Shown in pieces: positions 44,864 through 56,176 of a stretch of DNA of 64,000 nucleotides. The notes beneath the pieces are model-generated. The model saw nothing but the letters and a program-made list of their open reading frames with translations, was not told where the DNA came from and did not search any database. Within the stretch, counting starts at the first letter, position 1, and every line of letters begins with the position of its first letter. Origin of the DNA: Combretum micranthum (lineage: Eukaryota; Streptophyta; Magnoliopsida; Myrtales; Combretaceae); NCBI GenBank assembly GCA_024138025.1, contig JAMXBD010000719.1, positions 639,606 to 703,605 on the forward strand, given 5' to 3'. The position numbers and the translations under genes were made by a program.

Positions 44864-47239
44864 GTGAGTATTTCTTCCCGGTTCTATTTTATTGTATGTG
44901 ATTGTAATGATAGTTGCATTAGATTTTACGCAAAAATAAATGGATATGTATTGTAAACCCCCAAAGTTTTGTGATCAATTAAGCTTAAACCTAGTTAGAA
45001 AGTCAACCGAAAATCCTAAAGTCAACAAAACCTAGTCAGATGTAACCGTTCAAGTCCGGCATTCCCATTTAAGCAACCCTAAGAAAATAAATAAGAGATT
45101 AGTCTGTATAATAGTTGGTAATAACATGAGAAGGCTTAAAAATATCAGATTAGTTAAACCACGATTGGTTTTGAGCACGATTAGACACAGTTTTCGAAAA
45201 GAGTTCTCAAGGCTCAGAATAGTAAAAATATTCCGAATATACCGTTAGACTCGTAAACATATATGGTTTTCAAAAATATTAGTTTCATAATTTTTCGATA
45301 ACTAAAAATATCGGATATCGCAACTATACACATATTTTCTACTACCAGTACTTAAATTGTCATGTCTAATTTACATTACACTATTTATTACTATTCTACA
45401 CTATTTATCTATCTCTACTTTTTTTTACAACCTACTCTTACAACCCACCTACCTTTATTTTCTTACAATTTTCATTTCTAATACAACTTCACATCTTTCA
45501 TATCTTACTTTTCATTAACCAAAATACAAAAAAAATTAATTTCTCTCCCTCTCTTACACTCAAAATTGTGCCGGCCACATTCCCCAATTCACACTCAATT
45601 GTTTTATTTTTCATTTATTTTATTAACATAAATTTCCTCCCACATTTTCCTATAAATACCCCCTCTTCCTTCCACTTCCTTCACACCTTCCATATACTAA
45701 AATTACTCTCCCAAAATTTCTACAAGAGTTCTCTTAAAGTTCTCTCAAATTTAGTCTTCATAGGTAATACTTTTTTAAAGTTTCCTTTATGTTTATTTAC
45801 TTAGTATGAGCTTAGTGTATGTTTTCTAAACCATGAAGGTTAAGAAAGCAACAATATGTTCATAATTTGTTTTGTTCATGAATCTATTTTCCTTTATGTT
45901 GCTTTCATATATATATATATATATATATTTAACTAAATATATCTATGTAGCTATATATATCTTTTAGAGTATATATGCTCATTGTTATTGCAATTTATTT
46001 ACTTTCCTTGCAATTTATTTATTACCTTGTGCTTTATTTACTTTCAAGTTGTTTTAAGACTAGTCTTTCTAGTCTTAGACTGTTCTCATCAAGTCAAAAC
46101 AATTTCTTTTTCTTTTGGGACTAGTCTATTCTTAGCCCGGGATATCTTGATGAAGCTAAGGTTTCAATACTTGACATATTTCTTTACTAGCTTATTTATT
46201 TAATTATTATGTCTTTCTTATGTTTTCATAATTTTTTGTTTCATATTTATGATCATGCATGAACATATTGACTTTGTCTCAACAAGATAAAGGAGAAAAA
46301 GTTTCCTTAAAAATAGAAGTCCTCTAAAAATAAGAGTTATTATGAAGGAAGTAATTTTTCATAAAAATTTAGGAATTTATCTTAACAAACTTTTTCTAGA
46401 AATTTAGAGGAATTCATTATAAATTTTAAGAACATAAGAATTTTTAAACTAAATATACATACACTTTACAAGTCATGAAATGGAAGGAAATTCTTGATAG
46501 AACAAAAGATTTACTAAATTCCACTTTTCATCAATATTAGTTTAACAAACACCAAGATATTTTCTTTCATAAAAGAAGAATGATATTCAAAATAAGAAAG
46601 TTATTTCTATAAAATATAGAATTATTACTTTCAAAAAGTATTAGAAACTAAGCTTAGAAAATAAAAATCATTCTTTAGAGATCGAAAAAGACTAAGGAAA
46701 TTAAGGAAAAGAAAAATACTCATTTAAAATGACTTAAGATATTTTCTAGCAAGATAAAAGGAAATTTTCAAAAGTATCACTTTTCCAAAATCCTTAGAAA
46801 ACTTTACTTTTACCAATGTTACATGGTTTGAGACAACTTAATAAATTTCATGTATTTGGTATGAGTCAATGGATATATATATATATATATATACATTTCA
46901 AAGATTTTATAAACTATTATAATATTTATCTCTTTGCTATGAGCCCTTGTAAAAAGAAGGAATGCAAGTTTTGAGAAATTCGTGGTAAATTTGATCACCA
47001 CTATTTCGAAGCTTAAACGACTTAGTTTGATGAAAATAGTTTTAGAAAAAGATAGATCTTTTCGAGTAGGTAGAAAACGGTATATAATATACGAAATTCC
47101 GAGTTAAAATGAGCAAGTTATGGTCATTTGAAGTTGGAATTTCTTTCTATCCGATTTTACCGCGAATTTAAGATAGCTTTATGATCTTCAAAAATAGAAA
47201 TTCTATGAAAGCTCATTTTAGGTATTTCATTTTGTTTAG

Positions 47240-47302
47240 GTGAAGAAGGAACCGAAATCGCATTCCCGAAAGATTACTTTGACTAGGAGCGATTGTCATG
47301 GA
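47240..47302 (+). other. G LTR: exon-like 63-nt block
   Basis: Between TTTGTTTAG and GTGAGT. Phase-2 reading gives EEGTEIAFPKDYFD, then TAG. Same acidic signature as A. Confidence 0.5.
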
Positions 47303-47751
47303 GTGAGTTAATTCCTTACTAGTTACATTTCCTTGTTTGTGCTTGTAAGTAGTAGCATTAGAAAATAAGGAAAAGATAAATGAACAAATGTTGTGTGATT
47401 AGAATTCATGATTGATTGAATAAAAGTTAAGAATATCGAAAGAGGAATTGATGAATAATTTATGTTTTCTTGTAATGATATGATGAATATTGTTTTGATC
47501 ACCTTTAACTTGAAGTCAACATTAATTGAATAAACCTATATTGAAAATAATTCATGCATATCATATTTGTGAGTCACATTTATGTTCACTACTATTCTTC
47601 ATGTGGGGAAACGAGGAGTTGTAGTGGTGGCTAGTAAGAGCCGAAAAGTCTACATGGGCAACTAGAAGTTGGAAAGTCTACAGGACAAGTAGGAGCTGGT
47701 AAGTCTGCAAATATTGATGGTCGTATGGGCTTGTAACCACCCAACCCCTGA

Positions 47752-47801
47752 CATGGAGGGCATAAAATCCATGCTACACATGGTTTCCGGTTAATCGTGT
47801 A
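47752..47801 (+). ncRNA. G LTR: conserved two-hairpin block (candidate structured RNA)
   Basis: Hairpin 1: arms CATGGA and TCCATG around GGGCATAAAA. Hairpin 2: arms TACAC and GTGTA around a loop containing TTTCCGGTTA, the same loop core as in D. Hairpin 3 is weak here (TAAGC and GCTTA, 47897-47913). Confidence 0.5.
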
Positions 47802-48595
47802 TATTGTGTTTGCTCATGTGATTGGTGCATTCTCATATGGTTGTTTAACTACTTGTGTGATTTATGGAAATCTTATGTAGATGGAAGTTATCTCACTAAG
47901 CTAGTTTTGCTTATACCCCTATAGCTTTTTGTTACAGTATGATTACTTATGGTTGGCACCAAGGAGTCCTGTTAATCAGGTATGAGCCAAAGCTACTAGG
48001 AGTTTTTGGAGAAGTTTATATGTATTTAGTTTTGAATATGGACTTCTAAGAAAAATCTCTATAATAGACTTATGTTATATTTACATTTTGATGATGGCTT
48101 AGTTAAACGAGAATATTAGAACGGGGGAATGCCCCCAAGAAGTTGTACGAGACTATTATTCCATTGAATATTACGTGTTTATCTATATAAGTTCTTGCAT
48201 GCTTTTATTATCTGCTTAAACATAATACCCTTATGAGTCTCCTACTATCTTGGAAGCACGCCTTGCATTTGATATCGAAACTCGTGCGTGACTAAGGTTG
48301 TCATTCATTAGCTTTAATATTATGTGCGGTGGACTGCCACGTTTAGGGTACCCTCTGGGGCATGACATGTATGGTGGGGATAAATGGGAATTACATATGT
48401 TTGCTGATGATATGAGAAACTGAAAATAAGAATATCGAGGTTGGGTGATTAACTAATGGTTGTATAGATGAATTAGGATTGATTGTCTGCAATTATTGAT
48501 TGATCACCTAAGGAATTGGCATAAGTGACTATTCAGAATTGATAAGTAATATGGACTCATTCATATCACAAATGGGGATGGAGCATTAGCATTGG

Positions 48596-48718
48596 TTGGT
48601 TGCCCGTGATCTAAAAAAGAAGTAAAAGTTGGTTAATCATGATCCGTAAACAAAATAATGAGTTGGTTAATCGTTTATCCACAAATGAAATTATAAGTTG
48701 GTTGACCGTGATCCAAAA
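48596..48718 (+). repeat. F 5' LTR: 34-bp repeat, about four units
   Basis: Units of the form TTGGTTAATCGTGATCC followed by ACAAACAAAATGATAAG. The 3' LTR has the same array at 58885-59008. Other LTR families have different repeats in this position. Confidence 0.8.
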
Positions 48719-49346
48719 AGGGCATATTTTAGTAGTAACGTAGTATTCGTTAATCTGCTAACGCAGAATGGAAGGCGAAACTCCATTCACTTATGATTTC
48801 TGGCTAGTCATATATCTGTTGCTTTCCACATGTTTGATGCATATCACTTGCCTGATTAATCACTTACTTGTATGATATGTTATGAATGTAATCTTGGAAG
48901 TTCTCACTCACTAAGCTAGTGTAGCTTATGTCCCTACAGTTTTTATTTGTTGCAGCATTCGTTTATCTGGCTTAGACAGAGGTACCCTATGGCTTACGTA
49001 CAGAAGCTAGGCATTTCCTTTAGAAGTCGTATTCATTTCTGTTTAGACTTTCGTAGGAAATCGAAAGACTCTGGATGACTGTAATAGACCTCTCAACAAT
49101 ATTCTTTTGCAGGGGAATGCCCCTTATTCTTTGTAACTATTTATATGTGTTTGATTTATATTCTAATGCTATTAAATGTCGATTTAAACTCTTTATCTCC
49201 ATCGGTTCAAGTATTATATTGTCATAAAAGGATGCCTTACATCTATACAAGACTCCTAAAGGACTAAGGTAGTAATTCGTGGGTCTTATATAGCATGTGG
49301 TGGACTGTTACGTTTAGGGTACCCTATGGGGCGTGACAGTTTAAGT

Positions 49347-49358
49347 TGGTATCAAAGC
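49347..49358 (+). other. F: primer binding site (tRNA-iMet type)
   Basis: TGGTATCAAAGC, one change from TGGTATCAGAGC, eight bases after the LTR end at 49338. Confidence 0.85.
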
Positions 49359-49470
49359 ACTAGGTTATAAAGCATGACAATAGAACTAAAAAATTGAACC
49401 TAGAAGTTAAACAAATAGGTTAAAATAGAGTTAAAGTTTTAGGCTAATTAGAAGTCTTTTCTTATTGTAG

Positions 49471-50664
49471 GTCTCCCTGGGAGAGACCCGTGACCATGCT
49501 AGGAATTTTACGACGAGGACAGATGAGACTTTTATGGAATATCAATTAACATTAAGGGAGCTATGCGAAGATTTTTCTTTGGCAAGAAGTCCCCGGACTT
49601 TGGGAGAAGTGTTTACACTTTGGAAAGAAGGGTTAAGCTATACTAGATGGGCATCAGTTGTGGACCAAGTGAGGTATGACCCCATGAGGAGAAGGAGATG
49701 AACCAAGTTAGAAACCATCTACACCATATAGAGGATCATGGTGGAATATGGGCGTGAGCCCATGACGAGGGAAGCCACCTTCATCCTAAAAAACGAAAGG
49801 AACCCAACCCATCCGAACTTCCAAGTATAGACTAGCATAGGACACCTCTATGTTTATGCACATGACGACCTCTTTGACCATCAAGAATGGAATATAGCAG
49901 ATGCACGAAATCACATAATTTGGCCTGCCATGTACTTAGACATCCTTCCACCCCATATAGGCATCCAGCCTCTAGCCGCTAGAGATGTCGGTATGCAATT
50001 GATTAATGCACCTGTACCGGGAAGAAATAATGAGATTGAGGAAGTTGAAGAGGAAGTAAAGGAATAGGAGGAGGAGGATCCCGATGAGGACCCGAACTGG
50101 GCAGAACAGGTAGTGTTAAGAACCCCTACCCCTCTCATAGGGATGAAGGAAGATGTGAACCATAAGCCCAACCAAGCCACTTTGGATTTTGGTCAAGACC
50201 TAGAGATCCCTGATTGTGGTAGAAGGGAACCTGAGATAGATGCCACAGTTTGGAGAAACATCTATGTTGAGAATGAGTACCCTCCAATGATTAATGAAGT
50301 GATTCTTGAACCCGTGGTCCCTAAACCAATGGAGGTAGAGAATGAAGATGAGATGATTATGAGAGAAGCTTAGGAACCAGTGGACCGAGTGTGGGAAGAA
50401 GCAGGAAGAGAGTTAGGGAAAGAAGAAAACAATGTTGATGGAAAAGGAATGAGAGTTAGGGAGGAAGAAGAAAGCCATGAGGAAGAACAAGAAGTGGGAG
50501 GAAATGAGGAGGATGAGGAGCATGACCACGAAGATTTGGTCCGACCCACTAGGAGAAGAAGACTAATGGTAAGAGCATATCTATGCCAGTTCATCCGTAG
50601 GGATGATGGCGGTTCTTCTAGTAGAGGACGGCTCCCTAGCCCGACCCCCGATGACTCTGAGTGA
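49471..50664 (+). pseudogene. F: extra ~397-codon frame before gag, function unknown
   Basis: One continuous frame from just after an acceptor-like CTTTTCTTATTGTAG (ending 49470) to a terminal TGA, with no frameshift in 1.2 kb but five internal stops: TGA 49699, TAG 49729, 49828, 50065 and 50371. Four of five are TAG and fit CAG/TGG decay. N-terminal half reads like a folded domain (ETRDHARNFTTRTDETFMEY, TLGEVFTLWKEGLSYTRWAS, GHLYVYAHDDLFDHQEWN, WPAMYLDILPPHIGIQPLAA). C-terminal half is highly acidic (Glu/Asp-rich), ending with basic RPTRRRRLMVRAY. I do not recognise the family. It has no zinc knuckle or protease motif and precedes the canonical gag, so it is an additional gene of the element or captured host sequence. 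Longest open pieces: 50113-50373 and 50380-50664. The antisense 123-codon frame over the acidic part is a shadow. Confidence 0.6.
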
Positions 50665-51484
50665 AGATTGAGGAGAAAGAAGCAAGTTTGACCCATAAAG
50701 TCAAAGTAGAACTTTTGGTAGAAGGCAATGTGGGATGCCAATTTGCCCTAGGTTTCCTTTGATGGCCTAGTATGTGTTTCTTTTCTTTTCTTGTAATTTT
50801 TTTTTCTTGTTGGCTAGAAGGTGGTGTTTAAGACTAAAGTTAAATTAGTGGCTTGCCAAGTTTTGCGAACTTAAAATTTCAATGTAAATCCTTTTATGGC
50901 TCGCTCAATTAATGAAGTACTATGTTTTTGTTTTAAAGGAAGGAAAATGCTATTCTTTTATGTTACAAAGATTCAAAGATTTCGAGCAATCATGTATGCC
51001 TTAGCTATAAATGACATTAACTGCATTTAGTTGCATGAGCACCACTTCATTCATATCTTCATTCTGAACTTGTGATTTTATTACTTTATATGAGTTCTTT
51101 TGTTTTATGGCTTTCTTATGAAAATATGAAGATTTATAAGATTGATTTCCCTTTTTGAAATTTTATGATTCCTTAAAATTTTCTTAAATCACGAACCTTG
51201 TATGTTGAATCAACTTTACAAATTAAAACTTCAAGAAGACACTAAAACTTACCAAATAATGTGCAACAAACGTAATCGAAGGAACCGTAATAGAGAGCAG
51301 GAGCCCCTCCAAATGAGGCTAGTAATGAGAATCTATCCAACTACCCACAACCTAATCAACATGAGGCAGTACACCCCCAAATCCTCAAACATTGATGATG
51401 AATGCGATAAGACAGCTAACAAACTTACTAAATGCATTCATCCAAACACAGAACCTTCACTAGTAGCCTAATCCCTAACAAAGC
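50665..51484 (+). other. F: spacer between extra frame and gag
   Basis: Mostly AT-rich non-coding sequence. The last part (from about 51260) has a polar run (RRNRNREQEP) in one frame that may be the decayed gag N-terminus. Confidence 0.45.
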
Positions 51485-52620
51485 ATGAGGGATTCAGCGC
51501 CACCACCACCTGCAGCTTATAGAGGGATGACTGTGGAAATTCCTCTACCCCCAGAAGAACAATCTTACAATGCACCGTTTCCACCCCCTCCACCTTACAG
51601 GAGGTATCAAAGGAGCTCTTTGCCGAACTTTATTAAAAGTAATCATTATTTTGACGAGGCGTTTGGAAAGCCCGATGAAGCGAATGACTGGTTAGCGCAA
51701 CTTGAGCGCTCTTTCACTACATATGAGATTCCTTATACCTTCAGTTGGAGTATGGAACTTACATGCTAAGGTATAATGCCAGGGTGTGGTGGGAATCTAA
51801 AGGAGAAGCTTAGCTCCACCTATGACATGGGAAACCTTCCGCAAAGAGTTTTTGAAAAACTACTTTCCCTCTAGTCTCAGAGTACGGCATAGCGCCGACT
51901 TCTTGCACATCAAGCAGCGGGGGAGATCCATTGAGCAATATGAAACAGAGTTCAATCATTTACTTAGTATGCACCGAATCATTCCAAGATAGTGAAGAGC
52001 TGAAAAAGCAAGTCTTCTTGGAGGTCTAGATGAGGACTTGAGAATTAAATTGGAGGAATCTAGGCTAAAGACTTATCTGGAATTGATTGAAAAAGCCCGC
52101 GTGATTGAAGGGGCTAAGAAAAGGAAGTACCATGAACCAAAAAAGAGAGTATTTGGGAAGAGGCAATTTGACACCTCAAGTTCTAGCTACAAGGCAAGAG
52201 GTATAGGCCCTATCAAGGATTTAAGGATAGCGTTGGCATAAAGCCCACTTAACCTAAGGCCAACATTACTTGTTGGAAGTGCAAGGAGAGCCATTACCTA
52301 AGGCAATGTCCACAGTTAAGGAACAAGTGCTTCTTTTGTGGCAAGTCTGGTCACATGGTTTTGCTTGCTTAAAGAAAATGGCTGTGACTTGTTTATCTGC
52401 AAAGAGAAAGGGCACTTGCTTCCGAATGCTCACGAGGAGAAGTGTGGTAGCCCGACCTTTTGGGGCTTCAGGCAACGCCAACACCATGTGGTCAGGAAGC
52501 AAAGGGGAAGCCGTGCGGCATCTGCCATGCACGGAATGCGACTCTACAACTTCGAAGGCAATAGATGGTCGAAGAGGATGATGATGAAGATGTAGAGTTG
52601 GCCGCCCTGGACCAAGGAGA
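51485..52620 (+). pseudogene. gag: F: gag (capsid and zinc knuckles), broken
   Basis: Open from 51485 with a Pro-rich N-terminus (MRDSAPPPPAAYRGM), then PNFIKSNHYFDEAFGKPDEANDWLAQLERSF, which matches the FGKPDEAEDWLAHIE part of D's gag. A frameshift near 51740 follows; then YNARVWWESKGEA, SEELKKQVFLGGLDEDLRIKLEE and a basic tail with KARVIEGAKKRKYHEPKK (52038-52241). Knuckles near 52270-52440 lie in shifted frames: CWKCKESHYLRQCPQ and CFFCGKSGHM, then CKEKGHLLPNAHEE with cysteines lost. F and D share the unusual first knuckle (CX2CX3HX4C), so they are related families. Confidence 0.82.
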
Positions 52621-52779
52621 TGGTGCGGACAGTGGCCTAGTAAGAGGTCAGTAGCAAAACCTCTTCAGTTACAAGTTCTTTATTTAACAATTTTCTTTGA
52701 ATGAATTAAAACTTGTGAAAAGGAAAGCTAGAACCTAAAACCTCGAAATAGGTAGTTGTGAGAGTGTTTTAGGATCGAG

Positions 52780-53110
52780 TAGTGATAGATGTTTGTTACT
52801 ATAGGACACATAAGGGTGAATAAGTGTGAGGCCTATATGTTGTTTGACACGGGAGCAACCCACTCATTTATCACTACCAGTTTGGCTAGACGGCTTGGAT
52901 TACAGATAGCCATGACTATCACCAGCTTAAGGATTAAGACACCTACCGAAGTGTTGTGTCAACACTCGAGATAATAAGAGATGCTTGTTGGAAATCCAAG
53001 GACATATTTCTATGAGTGATTTGATAGTCTTGGAAATGAGTAAATATGAAGTTATCCTTAGCATGAATTGCTAAGCAAAGTTAAGGCCATAGTAGATTGC
53101 CAACAAAAGG
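52780..53110 (+). pseudogene. F: aspartic protease domain
   Basis: Open piece 52789-52974: ATIGHIRVN-like start, then YMLFDTGATHSFITTSLARRL, with the intact DTG active site. The C-terminal half is broken by a stop (52972) and shifts; SDLIVLEMSKYEVIL and the expected GMNWL-like word are readable in another frame. Confidence 0.82.
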
Positions 53111-53259
53111 TGATAAGCTTTGACGATCAGAGGAAGGAAAGAGTGGAGTTCTTTGAGAGACCACAATTTAGAGAGAGTTTGGGTTAAACTCTTTTGAGTT
53201 AATGATGGAAATGAGGAAATAATCCCCATATGGTGTTTTAGACGAAGAGGAAACTCAAG

Positions 53260-54130
53260 GGAAGAAGGACATACTCATAGTGAATGAATATGAGGATGTA
53301 TTCCCTGAAGTACTACCCAGATTGCCACCAAAGCGGGAGATTGACTTCAAGATCACCTTGGCTCTAGACACAGAACCAATATCAAAAGCACCCTACCACA
53401 TGGCTCCGACAGAATTGAAAGAGTTGAAAACCCAGCTGCAAGAGTCATGGATCAAAATTCATAAGACCTAATGTGTCGCCATGGGGTGCACTTGTCCTAT
53501 TTATGAAGAAAAAGGATGGATCCATGAGGTTGTGTATCGATTATAGAGAATTAAACAAGGTCACAATCAAGAATCGATACACTCTTCCAAGAATAGATGA
53601 TCTATTCGATCAACTCCAAGGGGTAGTGTATTCTCACGCATAGACTTGCGTTCAGGTTATCACCAATTAAGGATTAAACCTGAGGATGTGCCAAAGACGG
53701 CCTTCGTACTCGGCATGGATATTATGAGTTTTTAGTGATGCCGTTTAGGCTAACTAATGCATCGGCTGCATTTATGGACCTCATGAACCGTGTCTAAACC
53801 CCTTTTGGACAAGTGTTCATCGTGTTCATCGATGATATTTTGATCTACTTGAAGACCAAGAACAACATGAGGAACATCTCCGGATGGCGTTCAAACCTTG
53901 AGGGAGAATAAACTATATGCCAAGTTATCCAAGTGCGACTTCTGGTTGGACAGAAATCTTTCCTTGGACATGTAGTGACAGGAAAAGGAATATCTGTTGA
54001 TCCCGAAAAGATTAAAGCGATGGTAGACTGGAAACAGCTGCAAACAGTGACTGAAGTGAGAAGCTTCCTAGGATTGGCTGGCTACTATCGCAAGTTTGTA
54101 AAGGACTTCTCTAAGATCACCAACCTCTGA
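53260..54130 (+). pseudogene. F: reverse transcriptase, broken
   Basis: Pieces in order: 53280-53471 ([38 protein letters not shown]), then in another frame [50 protein letters not shown], a shift at the catalytic Asp segment near 53640, VFIDDILIYLK (YxDD box, here FIDD, at about 53826-53860), and 53933-54130 ([46 protein letters not shown]). Polymerase of the chromovirus; at least four frameshifts and several stops make it dead. Confidence 0.87.
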
Positions 54131-54640
54131 CTCAACTGAACAAAAGAATGAGAAATTTGTGTGGACAGATAAGAGGGAACAGAGTTTCCAGGAACTAAAA
54201 CAACGGCTTATGTCAACACCGATTCTGGTATTACCCAACCCAAAAAACCCTATACAGTGCATAGCGATGCTTCGAGGAATGGCCTTGGATGCGTGCTAAT
54301 GCAAGAGGGAAAAGTCATTGCCTATGCTTCCAGACAGCTAAGGCCCCATGAGCAAAACTACCCCACACATGATTTGGAATTAGCTACTGTGGTTTTTGCT
54401 TTAAAGCTTTGGAGACACTACTTGTACTGGCAAAGATGTGAAGTGTGTATGGACCATAAGAGCCTCAAGTATTTGTTTACACAGAAAGAGCTAAACATAG
54501 GTAGAGAAGGTGGTTGGAGCTTATCAAGGATTATGACTTGGGAATAAATTACTGCTGGGAAAAGTGAACACCGTTGCAGATGCTTTGAGCCAGAAAAGTT
54601 ATGGAGAAGTGGCAGCCCTAATTACTGATAAAAAGGATTA
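54131..54640 (+). pseudogene. F: RNase H domain
   Basis: Open frame 54257-54547. Catalytic residues are visible: [15 protein letters not shown] (Asp), [19 protein letters not shown] (Glu) and [17 protein letters not shown] (Asp). The C-terminus (VADALS-like word near 54575) is shifted. It is the best-preserved part of F pol. Confidence 0.85.
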
Positions 54641-55660
54641 ATAAGAGAGTTCGAGAAGTTAAGAATTGAATTCATGGGCAAAGCACGGAAGTGGAAATAT
54701 CGAACTTGTCTTGCAACCCACCTTGGTTGATAGGATCAAGAAGCCCAAAGGTATGACGAAATGTACTAAAGATCAAGAAGGAAGTACAAGAGGGAAGTAT
54801 CTTGACTTCACCATCGATGATGAAGAGGTAGTCAGAATAAAGGAGATTATGTGTCCCTGAAGACGAAGAGTTAAGAAGAGAAATTATGAGTGAGGCTCAT
54901 AACTCTGGTTACTGTACACCTGGGAGGCACCAAAATGTACCAAGACCTAAAGAGCCACTACTGGTGGAATGAATGAAAATAGATGTGGCAGATTATGTGA
55001 AAGTGTGTCATATGTCAATAGGTAAAGGTAGAACATCAAAGGCTAGGAGGATTATTAAAACCTTTACCTATCTAAGAGTGGAAACAGGATCAGATCTCCA
55101 TGGATTTTGTACGTGGTTTTCCAAGAACATCGACGGTTGTGATGTGGTTTAGGTAATAGTGGATCGGCTAACTATGTCAGCACACTTCCTACCAATTAAT
55201 ACGACATACTCGCTGGATAGGTTGGCCAAGATCTACATTTGAGAAATAATGCAACTACATGGTATACCGGCAAGGATTATCTCAAATCGAGACCCGAGGT
55301 GTGTCAAAGTTTTGGACGAGTTTACAAAAGAGCTTGGGCACCAAATTGCACTTTAGCACCGCTTATCATCCTCAGACAGACAGACAGTTTGAGCGGACAA
55401 TTGAAACCTTAGAGGATATGTTAAGAGCTTGTGTTTTGGAGTTCAAAGGAAATTGGGATAATCACATACCCTTATCGAGTTTGCTTACAACAATAGCTAC
55501 CACTCGACTATTCAGATGCCACCCTATGAAGCCTCTGTTTTGTAGGTCCCCTCTGTTTTGGGATGATGTGGAAAAGATTACTATCAGGCTAAAATTAGTA
55601 CAAGAGGAGGCCGATAAAGTGAAGGTGATTCAATAGAAAATGAAAGAAGCTCAAGACAGA
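54641..55660 (+). pseudogene. F: integrase core, broken
   Basis: Zinc-binding remnant with EAHNSGYCTPG and CVIC followed by a TAG from CAG (near 55020); core with ISMDFVRGFPRTS (Asp), then IISNRDPRC, where the family's SDRD is changed to SNRD, i.e. the second catalytic Asp is Asn, and in the next frame AYHPQTDRQFERTIETLEDML (catalytic Glu). The frame 55259-55636 is the longest open part. A frameshift lies near 55300. The Asp-to-Asn change alone should abolish strand transfer. Confidence 0.85.
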
Positions 55661-56127
55661 CAAAAGAGTTAGGCGAATTTAAAAAGGAGAGAGCTCAAAT
55701 TCCAAGTGGATGACCACATGTATCTAAAGATAAATCCAATCAAGAGCATAAGAAGGATACGAACTCAAGGGAAACTAAGCCCAAGGTATATTGGACCACT
55801 TGAAATCTTGGGAAGAGTTGGGGACTTAGCTTATCGGCTAGCTCTACCACCGAACTTATCAGGAGTTCATAATGTGTTCCATGTGTCGGTGATAAGGAAA
55901 TATGTACTGACCCTGAAAGGATTTTGGAATTGGAACCCATCCAGCTAAAGGAGAATTTGACCTATGAAGAACATCTCGTAAGGATTTTGGATAAGAAAAT
56001 TTAGAAGCTATGGAGCAAAGAAATCCAGTATGTTAAGGAGTTATGGAGAAACCATACTTTCGAGGAAGCAACTTAGGAAGCTGAGGAGGAAATTTGGAGG
56101 AAGTACCCCGAGTTATTTAAATAACAA
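55661..56127 (+). pseudogene. F: integrase C-terminus and chromodomain
   Basis: Frame 55706-55948 has KLSPRYIGPLEILGRVGDLAYRLALPP and VHNVFHVSVIRKY, the GPY/F-type module. A shift near 55935 leads into the chromodomain: EEHLVRILDKKI, a TAG, WSKEIQYVKELWRNHTFEEAT, another TAG (from TGG), EAEEEIWRKYPELFK and the final stop. The chromodomain of such integrases is thought to guide insertion to heterochromatin through histone marks. Confidence 0.85.
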
Positions 56128-56163
56128 GGTATTTAGTTCAGTTTTGAGGAAAAAACCTTGTTT

Positions 56164-56176
56164 AAGGTGGGTAGGT
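56164..56176 (+). other. F: polypurine tract
   Basis: AAGGTGGGTAGGT directly before the 3' LTR start TGTAAACC at 56177. Similar to AAGGTGGGGAGGA in D. Confidence 0.8.

Larger units (their letters stand above)
44952..48367 (+). mobile_element. G: solo LTR, chromovirus type
   Basis: TGTAAACCCCCAAAG to GGGGCATGACA, 3416 bp, with a perfect target duplication TGTAT (44947-44951 and 48368-48372). It is inserted in the 5' LTR of F, so it is younger than F. Same plan as A, B and F: TATAAATAC at 45651, donor-like AG/GTAATAC at 45764, exon-like block, hairpin block. Two (AT)n microsatellites at about 45908-45930 and 46871-46893. Frames 45568-45804 and 45982-46203 overlap the leader and intron-like part and do not look like proteins. 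Confidence 0.93.
42449..49338 (+). mobile_element. F: 5' LTR, split by solo LTR G
   Basis: TGTAAAGCCCGG to GCGTGACA. Pieces 42449-44951 and 48373-49338 sum to about 3.47 kb, matching the 3' LTR. It holds a 39-base poly-C tract in place of the promoter GC motif, TATA box, donor-like site at 43316, an exon-like block, a 34-bp repeat array (about 48596-48718), hairpins (48766-48810 and 48912-48928), and an acceptor-like TTGTTGCAG at 48955. Confidence 0.9.

Noticed and set aside
45568..45804. 78-codon frame over the G promoter
   Set aside because: Starts upstream of the TATA box and runs through pyrimidine-rich leader; a composition artefact.
50370..50741. Minus-strand 123-codon Ser-rich frame
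   Set aside because: It is the antisense shadow of the acidic GAA/GAG-rich part of the extra frame in F.
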